A DNA stretch of 64,000 bases from Ruminococcus flavefaciens (GTDB taxonomy: Bacteria > Bacillota > Clostridia > Oscillospirales > Ruminococcaceae). The position numbers were made by a program, and so were the translations under genes. Location of the stretch: assembly GCF_900119075.1 (NCBI RefSeq), contig NZ_FPIP01000003.1:1-64000 (forward strand), written 5' to 3'. Below are positions 57,479-64,000 of this stretch, one piece after another. The notes below the pieces were generated by a model. The model made no database searches and was not told the DNA's origin. It worked only from the letters and a program-made list of their open reading frames with translations. Each line of letters opens with the position of its first letter. The stretch's first letter is position 1.

Positions 57479-58102
57479 TCAGCTCGCATGACACCTTGCA
57501 AGCATTGCAAGAGTCAGGGAAATATTCTCATTATGCACCGCAACGCCCTTGGGAGCGTTGAGATGTACTGCGGCAAAGTTCAGGATAAACCTTATCCCTG
57601 CCTCTGCCATACGGTCACAGACCTCTTGTGCCGCTGTTTCGGGCACGGTGATGATACCGATACGGATATCGTTTTCTCTGCAAAAGCTCTCCAGCTGGTT
57701 TATATGGCGGACGGGCTTGCCGTTTATGGAGCTCCCCACACTTTCTTTTTTGTGGTCAAAGCCGCATACTATATCAAAGCCGTAAGCCTCAAAGCCGTTG
57801 TACTCCAGCATAGCCCTGCCGAAGTTGCCCATGCCTGCCACAACTACCCTGTCGCGGTTCTCAAAGCCGAGGAATCTGCCGATATCGCTCATGAGCTCCG
57901 AGGTCATATACCCCACCTTCGGTCTGCCGCCGCTGCTCACAGAGGCGAGGTCTTTTCTCACCTGCACGTCGTTGAGTCCAAGAGCTTCGGCAATAGCCGT
58001 TGCGGAGATATTGCCCTTTTTTCTTTCCTCGGGCAGCGACCTGAGATAATTGAAGTAAAGAGGCAGACGTGAGAGTGTCTGTGAGGTAATATTTTTGTCC
58101 AT
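57479..58102 (-). CDS. rex: Redox-sensing repressor Rex
   Basis: 207 aa. N-terminal winged helix (QTLSRLPLYFNYLRSLPEER, ATAIAEALGLNDVQVRKDLA) and a C-terminal Rossmann domain with the NADH site VVVAGMGNFGRAMLEY. GKPVRHINQLESF and IGIITVPETAAQEVCDRMAE, then ILNFAAVHLNAP complete the family pattern. Rex senses the NADH/NAD+ ratio and represses fermentation genes. It is 21 nt downstream of nfnB, so it is made together with a transhydrogenase that sets that ratio. Confidence 0.95.
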   Translation of the reverse strand: MDKNITSQTLSRLPLYFNYLRSLPEERKKGNISATAIAEALGLNDVQVRKDLASVSSGGRPKVGYMTSELMSDIGRFLGFENRDRVVVAGMGNFGRAMLEYNGFEAYGFDIVCGFDHKKESVGSSINGKPVRHINQLESFCRENDIRIGIITVPETAAQEVCDRMAEAGIRFILNFAAVHLNAPKGVAVHNENISLTLAMLARCHAS

Positions 58103-58123
58103 ATTATACCTCCGTCAGAGGGC

Positions 58124-59509
58124 TCACTTGTTCTGCATATATTTATCCATAGCCGCAGCAGCCTTTTTGCCTGCGCCCATAGCGAGGATAACTGTAGCAG
58201 CTCCTGTTACAGCGTCGCCGCCTGCGTAAACGCCCTCCTTGGATGTGAGACCGTCCTCGTCAGCGATGATACCGCCCCACTTCTGGGTGTCGAGACCTGC
58301 TGTAGTTGACTTGATAAGAGGATTAGGCGAAGTACCGATAGACATGATAACGCAGTCAGCCTCGATGTCAACGAATGCGCCCTCTATCGGAACAGGCTTT
58401 GCTCTGCCCGAAGCGTCAGGCTCTGAGAGCTCCATCTGCTGGCAGTGAACGCTCTTTACCCAGCCGTCCTCTGTAGCCTGTATCTCTATAGGATTTGTGA
58501 GGAACCTGAAGATGATTCCCTCTTCCTTAGCGTGCTCAACTTCCTCTGCTCTTGCAGGGAGCTCAGCCTCTGTACGTCTGTATACGATGTATACTTCAGC
58601 GCCCAGTCTCTTAGCGCAGCGTGCTGCGTCCATAGCAACGTTTCCGCCGCCTACGATAACAGCCTTTGTGCCTGCCTTGATAGGAGTAGCGCTGCCCTCT
58701 TTGTAGGCTTTCATGAGGTTGATACGTGTGAGGAACTCGTTAGCGGAATAAACGCCGTTGAGGTTCTCGCCGGGGATATTCATGAATCTCGGGAGACCTG
58801 CGCCCGAGCCGATGAATACGCTCTCGAAGCCCTCTTCCTTCATGAGTTCGTCAACTGAGATAGTCTTGCCCACTACTGTGTTTGTCTCAACCTTAACGCC
58901 CAGAGCCTTGAGACCGCCTATCTCCTTCTGAACGATAGACTTAGGAAGTCTGAACTCGGGGATACCGTAGGAGAGAACTCCGCCTGCAACGTGGAGAGCC
59001 TCGAATATAGTAACGTCATAGCCCTTCTTGGCAAGGTCGCCTGCGCAGGCAAGACCTGAAGGACCTGAACCGATAACAGCAGCCTTGTGACCGTTCTTTG
59101 CAGGTACCTCGGGAGCTGTCTCGGGCTGTGCGTTGTGCCAGTCTGCAACGAATCTTTCAAGACGTCCGATAGCAACGGGCTCGCCCTTGATTCCTCTAAC
59201 GCACTTGCTCTCGCACTGTGTCTCCTGAGGACATACTCTGCCGCATACAGCAGGGAGTGAGCTTGACTTTGTGATTATCTTGTAAGCCTCTGCGAAATTA
59301 CCCTCAGCTACCTGAGCGATAAATGCAGGGATATCTATCTGTACGGGACATCCTGTTGAGCAGGGCTTGTTCTTGCAGTTGAGACAGCGCTTTGCCTCGT
59401 CGATAGCCTGCTCCTCGGTATAGCCGAGAGCTACCTCGCTGAAATTCTTGTTTCTTACATCGGGAGCCTGTACAGGCATTTCATTTCTTGTAGGTGACAT
59501 ATTAGCCAT
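58124..59509 (-). CDS. nfnB: NADH-dependent ferredoxin:NADP oxidoreductase, large subunit (GltD-like)
   Basis: 461 aa. N-terminal 4Fe-4S part: KRCLNCKNKPCSTGCPVQID, VCGRVCPQETQCESKCVRG. First Rossmann fold AAVIGSGPSGLACAGDLAKK with GVLSYGIPEFRLPKSIVQKE; second nucleotide site AVIVGGGNVAMDAARCAKRL. Alone it resembles the glutamate synthase small subunit, but linkage to a ferredoxin-NADP reductase alpha-type gene marks the Nfn bifurcating complex. The start overlaps nothing; 1 nt separates it from nfnA. Confidence 0.9.
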   Translation of the reverse strand: MANMSPTRNEMPVQAPDVRNKNFSEVALGYTEEQAIDEAKRCLNCKNKPCSTGCPVQIDIPAFIAQVAEGNFAEAYKIITKSSSLPAVCGRVCPQETQCESKCVRGIKGEPVAIGRLERFVADWHNAQPETAPEVPAKNGHKAAVIGSGPSGLACAGDLAKKGYDVTIFEALHVAGGVLSYGIPEFRLPKSIVQKEIGGLKALGVKVETNTVVGKTISVDELMKEEGFESVFIGSGAGLPRFMNIPGENLNGVYSANEFLTRINLMKAYKEGSATPIKAGTKAVIVGGGNVAMDAARCAKRLGAEVYIVYRRTEAELPARAEEVEHAKEEGIIFRFLTNPIEIQATEDGWVKSVHCQQMELSEPDASGRAKPVPIEGAFVDIEADCVIMSIGTSPNPLIKSTTAGLDTQKWGGIIADEDGLTSKEGVYAGGDAVTGAATVILAMGAGKKAAAAMDKYMQNK

Positions 59510-59510
59510 T

Positions 59511-60350
59511 TCACTTTACCTCCTTGAACAGATTGCAGGCTTCTTCGTAAGCATGGCGCTCAAAGGGCTTATACATAGCTCCTCTTGCCATAGCCTCGTC
59601 GAAGTCGATGAGATGACCGTCGAACTCGGGGCCGTCAACGCAGGCGAACTTAGTCTCGCCGCCTACTGTCAGACGACAGCCGCCGCACATTCCCGTGCCG
59701 TCTATCATTATGGGGTTCATGGAAGCAACAGTGGGAACACCGTACTCCTTAGTCAGCTTACAGACAAACTTCATCATGATAAGAGGACCGATAGTGATGA
59801 CTCTGTCATACTTCTCGCCGCTGTCGATGAGCTTTTTGAGGGCGTCGGTAACGAGTCCCTTTTCGCCTGCTGTGCCGTCGTCGCTCATGAGAACGAACTT
59901 GGAGCTTGAAGCCTTGAATTCATCTTCAAGGATAACGAGGTCCTTGTTTCTGAAACCAACTATTGAGTGCACCTCAACGCCGAGTTCGTGGAGCTTCTTT
60001 GCAACAGGGTAAGCAATAGCACAGCCTACGCCGCCGCCTACGACAGCGACCTTTTTCAGTCCCTCTGTCTCTGTAGCTCTGCCGAGAGGACCTACGAAGT
60101 CCTGTAAGCAGTCGCCCTCGTTAAGGTGATTGAGCTTTTCTGTAGTAGCGCCTACTATCTGGAAAATAATAGTAACCGAGCCGCTCTGGCGGTCAAAATC
60201 AGCGATAGTGAGTGGGATACGCTCACCGTCGGCGTCTGTTCTGAGTATAATGAACTGTCCGGGTTCAGCCTTTCTTGCTACCTTTGGAGCGTTTATGCGC
60301 ATAAGGGTAACAGTAGGGTTGAGGCTTCTTTTTTCAAGAATTTCAAACAT
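59511..60350 (-). CDS. nfnA: NADH-dependent ferredoxin:NADP oxidoreductase, small subunit
   Basis: 279 aa. FAD domain (PGQFIILRTDADGERIPLTI), NAD-binding domain (KKVAVVGGGVGCAIAYPVAK) and a 2Fe-2S site near the end with CGGCRLTVGGETKFACVDGP. This is the dihydroorotate dehydrogenase electron-transfer-like subunit of Nfn, also called sulfide dehydrogenase beta. It binds NADH; with NfnB it couples NADH and reduced ferredoxin oxidation to NADP+ reduction. First gene of nfnA-nfnB-rex. Confidence 0.9.
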   Translation of the reverse strand: MFEILEKRSLNPTVTLMRINAPKVARKAEPGQFIILRTDADGERIPLTIADFDRQSGSVTIIFQIVGATTEKLNHLNEGDCLQDFVGPLGRATETEGLKKVAVVGGGVGCAIAYPVAKKLHELGVEVHSIVGFRNKDLVILEDEFKASSSKFVLMSDDGTAGEKGLVTDALKKLIDSGEKYDRVITIGPLIMMKFVCKLTKEYGVPTVASMNPIMIDGTGMCGGCRLTVGGETKFACVDGPEFDGHLIDFDEAMARGAMYKPFERHAYEEACNLFKEVK

Positions 60351-60451
60351 TTAGTCCATACCTTCCTTGCCAATAGATTTACAATGCAGGATATTTCGGG
60401 GAGCGTCGCCGTTGACTTCCGCCGATACAGGCATTGCAGGATATATTCAAT

Positions 60452-60480
60452 ATTATATCACACAAAACAATGTTGCACAA
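60452..60480 (-). promoter_or_regulatory. Promoter of nfnA-nfnB-rex
   Basis: Minus strand TTGTGC, 17 nt, TATAAT; the leader is about 95 nt. The rest of 60351-60681 holds an AT-rich stretch with ATCGATAT-like dyads and the LysR-gene terminator. Confidence 0.62.
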
Positions 60481-60591
60481 ATATAACAGAGGAATATCGG
60501 TATTCCGATATCGATATTCTTATAGCGATTTATATATCGGACATTGTCAGACATTGGCTTGTCTCCGTGGCAAAACAGTGGAAAACAGTAA

Positions 60592-60618
60592 AAGAGGACG
60601 GCAAAAGCCGTCCTCTTA
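60592..60618 (-). terminator. Terminator of the LysR gene
   Basis: AAGAGGACGGC and GCCGTCCTCTT, 11-bp perfect stem with a 5-nt loop; T-run on the minus strand. Confidence 0.88.
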
Positions 60619-60681
60619 TTCGTGAAATTAACTTACAATAACTATTCTTAAATAGAATATATCCATTCCCAAGAGAATATA

Positions 60682-61632
60682 TCACTTATACTCTGCAAAG
60701 GCGCTCTCGTTTCGCACCTCATAGAGACGGTTCACCAGTTTGAGCTCGTTTTCCGAGAGCTTGTGTCCCGATGTGTATATGAGCAAGTCCTTGTAGCTGT
60801 TGTCGGGGAATGCGCATTTTCTCTGCACCAGACCGTATTTTCCGCAAAGGCTTGCAGGCATAGGCGAGTCCATCATGAACGCCTGCGGCACGGTCAGCAG
60901 GAAGTCCAGAGCGCTTCCGCGGTCATACATACAAACCTTTCTCACGGGTACGTCCGCAGGACGGTTTGAAGCGTAGAGCTTCTCCACAGCTCCTGAAACA
61001 TAGGGAACTGCGTCGTCGCCCTGTCCAAGCTCTGTATAATTGCAGGACAGGTCTGCGTAGGTTATGCTGTCAGCTCCTGCGGCAGGGTGCTCAGCGGACA
61101 TTACCGCCAGCATCTCGAACTCCCAGAGGAGCTTGCTGTCCAGATTCTTTTCCGCAAGGAAGTCGGTGAAATACTTCTCGTGAGCGGTATTGAAGCGGAT
61201 AACTCCGAAATCATAGCCGTTTTCGCGGACATTCTCGATAGTTCTCAGGGAATTGGTCTCGCAGAAGAATATTTCCATGTCCTCGGGAGCGTTCAGCGAG
61301 GCGATGTACTCCGAGAAAGCCTTTGAGATGTAGCCCGTTCTCGGCACGGATATGCGCAGACGGCTGTTTTTCGGCTTGTCGGGAGAGTGTATAGCCTCCA
61401 TATTATCTATCTGGATAAGTATCTGCTTGGCATAATCAAGGAATTTCAGTCCCTGATCCGTGGGGATAACGCCCTTTGATGTACGTCTGAAAATAGTTAT
61501 GCCAAGGGTGCTTTCCAGTTCCTTGATAGCCTTGCTCAGATTAGGCTGAGCCATGTAGAGATTTTCCGCTGCCTGAGTTATAGAGCGAGTTTTTTCAATT
61601 TCAACAGCGTATTTGAAGTGCAGTGTGTTCAT
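60682..61632 (-). CDS. LysR-family transcriptional regulator
   Basis: 316 aa. Winged helix at the N-terminus (KTRSITQAAENLYMAQPNLS, KAIKELESTLGITIFRRTSK) and a substrate-binding domain (LRISVPRTGYISKAFSEYIA; FGVIRFNTAHEKYFTDFLAE). The effector is not predictable. The gene is 20 nt downstream of the acetyltransferase gene on the same strand rather than divergent from a target. A terminator follows. Confidence 0.92.
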   Translation of the reverse strand: MNTLHFKYAVEIEKTRSITQAAENLYMAQPNLSKAIKELESTLGITIFRRTSKGVIPTDQGLKFLDYAKQILIQIDNMEAIHSPDKPKNSRLRISVPRTGYISKAFSEYIASLNAPEDMEIFFCETNSLRTIENVRENGYDFGVIRFNTAHEKYFTDFLAEKNLDSKLLWEFEMLAVMSAEHPAAGADSITYADLSCNYTELGQGDDAVPYVSGAVEKLYASNRPADVPVRKVCMYDRGSALDFLLTVPQAFMMDSPMPASLCGKYGLVQRKCAFPDNSYKDLLIYTSGHKLSENELKLVNRLYEVRNESAFAEYK

Positions 61633-61652
61633 GGTCCAGTCGTCCTTTCGTC

Positions 61653-62330
61653 TTAATCAATGCGGCGTATCTCGATTCTCCTTGACTTTGGCTTTTCCTC
61701 GGGAGCAGGCTTCTTTTCGGCAGGCTCGGGCTTTTTCTCCGCAGGCTTTTCTGCAACGGCTTCGGCAGCTCCAACAGGCTCCAGAGTTTTTGTGGGAGCG
61801 CAGGGATTTCCCACAGCCACGCAGTTTGAGGGGATATCCTTGGTAACTACGCTGCCTGCGCCGATAACAACATTGTCGCCGATAGTAACTCCGCCGATAA
61901 CGGTAACTCCGCCGCCTATCCAGACGTTGCTGCCGACTTTAATGGGCTTTGCGGATTCAAGTCCCTGATTTCTCAGATTAGCGTCGATAGGGTGTTCTGC
62001 GGCGTAGAATCCGCAGTTAGGACCGATAAAGACGTTATTGCCGAACTCGATATCGGCACAGTCAAGGATAACAAGGTTGTGATTTGCGTAGAAATTGTCT
62101 CCGATAACGATGTTATAGCCGTAATCGCAGAAGAAATTGGGCTCGATAACGGTGTTTTCGCCTCTGAGAGCCACAAGGCGGTCAAGAATCCTTTCGCGCT
62201 TCTGGAAGTCGTTGCACTCAACGGCATTGTACTCGGCGCAGAGCTTCTTAGCCTTTATCCTCTCGTTGAAGAGCTCTCTGTCATTTGAGTTGTAAAGCTC
62301 TCCTGCCTGCTGTTTTTCTTTTTCGGTCAT
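61653..62330 (-). CDS. Maltose/galactoside O-acetyltransferase-like protein with charged tail
   Basis: 225 aa. N-terminal Mac helix region (KEKQQAGELYNSNDRELFNE) and left-handed beta-helix hexapeptides: IVIGDNFYANHNLVILDCAD, IGPNCGFYAAEHPID (catalytic His), IWIGGGVTVIGGVTIGDNVV and VIGAGSVVTKDIPSNCVAVG. The last ~40 residues are an extra Glu/Lys/Pro-rich tail (EKPAEKKPEPAEKKPAPEE) ending SRRIEIRRID, not part of the enzyme fold. It transfers acetyl from acetyl-CoA to a sugar hydroxyl. Operon with the LysR gene. Confidence 0.9.
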   Translation of the reverse strand: MTEKEKQQAGELYNSNDRELFNERIKAKKLCAEYNAVECNDFQKRERILDRLVALRGENTVIEPNFFCDYGYNIVIGDNFYANHNLVILDCADIEFGNNVFIGPNCGFYAAEHPIDANLRNQGLESAKPIKVGSNVWIGGGVTVIGGVTIGDNVVIGAGSVVTKDIPSNCVAVGNPCAPTKTLEPVGAAEAVAEKPAEKKPEPAEKKPAPEEKPKSRRIEIRRID

Positions 62331-62351
62331 TTTAAACCCTCCTTATTTGTT

Positions 62352-63278
62352 TTATATTGTTTTATCAACTATGAGTTTGAACAAGAATATGCCCCAGATC
62401 GGTATGGTCATAAGCGCCAGTGTTAATAATATCATTAAAAAAGCTTTTACCTTGCCAAAGTCTTTTATAAACACCTCGTCGCTGTAGTATCTGTCAGGAT
62501 TTGCAGGATCTATCATTATCCTGATAGTCTCAAAACTATCAGGAGCAATATTGTTGTTGCTGCTGACTCTCATACTATAATTCTGTCCGTTATAGCAATA
62601 AGCGTATACAGGCAAACTGCTGAACTGCTGTTCCTTAGCGACGGCGTCGCTCCACAGAGAGATAGATCTTTTGTATTCAGCCGTAACAGGTACAGTGCAG
62701 GTGCGTGCTCTTTTATTAAGACTGATTTTCTGCAATATGGGAATAACAAGGTTTTTTATGCATGACAATGCAAATACCAGCAGAATGAACCAGAAAAGGG
62801 CAGCGTCCCCTCTTCCGTTCTCATCAATAGCCGCTTTCAGCGTGCACATCAATATAAACATACCTATACCGATATAGAAGAACACGGCGTTGCTTTGGCC
62901 TGTTTTCGGATTTTTTGAAGAAAATTCTATGAGCTGTCTATCGGATATAACTATTTTCAGGTCGGAGAAATACACCGATATCAGAAGAAATATCACTGAG
63001 CCGAAAAATATCAGCAATCCGCCCTTTTCCCAAAGATAGTTATGCTGTTCAAAAAATGCATCTATAGAATCCTGTGCTTTAGCAGGAAGAAAAAAGGCCA
63101 CAAAATCAATAAGAATAGGCAGCAATATGCTTAACACCGCAAATCCCATCAATAAATAAATTGCAATAAGTATTAAATTACGTTTTTTAAAGCCTATTAC
63201 ATAGTCATTGGGCTCAACAATATCAAGCTCGTCACCTGATATTCTTTCTGCTTTTGGTATCACTGATAATATTTTCAT
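62352..63278 (-). CDS. Membrane protein with DUF3592-like domain
   Basis: 308 aa with about five membrane spans (LILIAIYLLMGFAVLSILLP, GGLLIFFGSVIFLLISVYFS, AFLMILLTLALMTIPIWGIF). Between the last spans lies a DUF3592-like beta domain: CTVPVTAEYKRSISLWSDAV, PVYAYCYNGQNYSMRVSSNN and TIRIMIDPANPDRYYSDEVF. Function unknown. AT-richer than its neighbours. It is 21 nt upstream of the acetyltransferase gene and 33 nt downstream of ddl. Confidence 0.78.
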   Translation of the reverse strand: MKILSVIPKAERISGDELDIVEPNDYVIGFKKRNLILIAIYLLMGFAVLSILLPILIDFVAFFLPAKAQDSIDAFFEQHNYLWEKGGLLIFFGSVIFLLISVYFSDLKIVISDRQLIEFSSKNPKTGQSNAVFFYIGIGMFILMCTLKAAIDENGRGDAALFWFILLVFALSCIKNLVIPILQKISLNKRARTCTVPVTAEYKRSISLWSDAVAKEQQFSSLPVYAYCYNGQNYSMRVSSNNNIAPDSFETIRIMIDPANPDRYYSDEVFIKDFGKVKAFLMILLTLALMTIPIWGIFLFKLIVDKTI

Positions 63279-63311
63279 TTATGTTCCCCTATATCATTGA
63301 GCAGAAATAAA

Positions 63312-64000
63312 CTATCTCTTGCTGCCCTTTGAGCCAAAGCTTCCTCCCATTGAGAGGATATTTGTATCGAATGTATAGCTTATCTTCTCACCCTGTCTGT
63401 AGCGCTTGAGGGCAAGCTGGATAAGTCTCTCAAGCAGCTCTGTATACTTGACGCCCTTTGGCTCCCAGAGGTAGAATGCAAGAGAGCCCGGGATAGTGTT
63501 TATCTCGTTTATGTAGACCTTGTCTGTAGCCATATCTATCATGAAGTCGATACGTGTAACGCCGTTGAGGCCAAGATAGCGGAATGCATCAACAGCTGTT
63601 TTTCTGATGAATTCGTCCTGCTCGGGAGTAATATCGGCAGGTATCTTTCTTTTAAGGGTAGCCATGCCCTTGCTGCCGCCCTTGCCGCCGCCGACGTACT
63701 TCTGGTCATAGCTGAGTATATCGTCGCCGCTTGCCTGTACAGGCTCCTCGCATACGGAAGCTTCTGCGGATTCGCTGTCACCTGCAACTGCGCAGTTTAT
63801 TTCCTTGAGCTGTACAACGCAGGGCTCGATGAGGATACGGTCAGCGAACTCGAAAGCCTCCTCGATAGACTTGATAAGGCTGTCTCTGTCCTTGCCCTTG
63901 GAGATACCAACGCTTGAACCGAGGTTGATAGGCTTAACGATAACGGGATAGCCGAACTTCTTCTCAACTTCCGCTACCATTCTGTCCATTTCGTTTATCT
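63312..64000 (-). CDS. ddl: D-alanine-D-alanine ligase, 5' part outside the window
   Basis: The C-terminal ~229 codons; the frame is open to the window edge, so the start lies beyond 64000 and the internal ATG at 63989 is not the true start. ATP-grasp blocks: FGYPVIVKPINLGSSVGISK, ILIEPCVVQLKEINCAVAGD and RIDFMIDMATDKVYINEINT with PGSLAFYLW. An insert of ~25 residues (EASVCEEPVQASGDD, GGGKGGSKGMATLKRK) sits before the last lobe. It joins two D-Ala for peptidoglycan; the class (D-Ala or D-Lac) cannot be decided from this part. Confidence 0.92.
   Translation of the reverse strand, partial: INEMDRMVAEVEKKFGYPVIVKPINLGSSVGISKGKDRDSLIKSIEEAFEFADRILIEPCVVQLKEINCAVAGDSESAEASVCEEPVQASGDDILSYDQKYVGGGKGGSKGMATLKRKIPADITPEQDEFIRKTAVDAFRYLGLNGVTRIDFMIDMATDKVYINEINTIPGSLAFYLWEPKGVKYTELLERLIQLALKRYRQGEKISYTFDTNILSMGGSFGSKGSKR

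Noticed and set aside
58124..59509. Glutamate synthase small subunit (gltD)
   Set aside because: No large subunit is adjacent, and the partner gene is a ferredoxin-NADP reductase alpha-type protein, which marks Nfn.
60452..60480. Rex operator at the nfn promoter
   Set aside because: TTGTGCAACATTG and nearby TTTTGTG resemble a half-site, but the inverted partner expected for a Rex box is missing.

Overview
The window looks like a chromosomal segment of a low-to-mid GC, anaerobic, plant-fibre-degrading Firmicute, most likely a cellulosomal Ruminococcus (Oscillospiraceae). This is inferred from a dockerin-bearing CotH protein, lipoprotein and intracellular glycoside hydrolases (GH26, GH95), a ChW-repeat protein, Spo0A and the spore protease Gpr, Rex, a Thr T-box, single-chain glycyl-tRNA synthetase and the SRP RNA-dnaX-ebfC-recR order. 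There is no rRNA, tRNA, phage or CRISPR array. The species cannot be fixed from the sequence alone.

Layout: 0-2 kb two-component pair; 2.2-5.5 kb CotH/dockerin protein; 6-10.4 kb DUF2461 protein, gpr, rpsT, a small helical protein, a flavin reductase and spo0A; 10.6-15.9 kb fucosidase/GH26/HAD-like operon behind a LacI-type operator; 16.4-19.3 kb two overlapping paralogous lipoproteins; 19.8-24.1 kb DUF2726 protein and a paaK-iorB-iorA cluster; 24.6-26.5 kb three related lipoproteins; 26.7-30.8 kb pssA, ppk1 and a uridine-kinase-like gene; 31-33.5 kb ChW protein and glyQS; 33.7-37.6 kb DinB-like gene and a Thr T-box followed by an unknown ORF, a RAYT transposase and thrS; 37.7-43.2 kb GT2, SRP RNA, TPR protein, dnaX, ebfC, recR; 43.3-49.1 kb cyclophilins, murA, MATE pump; 49.2-55.3 kb TetR, an MMPL exporter and a secreted heptad-repeat protein; 55.7-64 kb aspartate kinase, rex-nfnB-nfnA, LysR, acetyltransferase, DUF3592 protein, partial ddl.

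The most unusual content is intergenic. (1) A 270-bp MITE-like element occurs three times (one copy shortened), each time at a TA in the loop of an intrinsic terminator hairpin, with TA on both sides. (2) A second structured element occurs three times, also inside terminator loops. It has an exact 81-bp repeat offset and 9-bp direct repeats. A fourth terminator carries the matching empty 16-nt loop, which the MITE has then invaded. (3) About 35-40 GTAG-footed palindromes with different stems fit the REP definition, and a REP-associated tyrosine transposase (RAYT) lies in the window with two REPs inside its own reading frame. (4) Degenerate tandem heptamers (7-bp register, different sequence at each locus) often abut the REPs. 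(5) Mosaic strings of small hairpins lie just upstream of several genes.

Functional themes: polysaccharide use (dockerin protein, GH26, GH95), redox and amino-acid economy (Nfn with Rex; IorAB with an arylacetate-CoA ligase, which could run reductively to make aromatic amino acids from arylacetates), envelope biology (MurA, Ddl, GT2, MMPL system, many lipoproteins) and traces of a sporulation programme.
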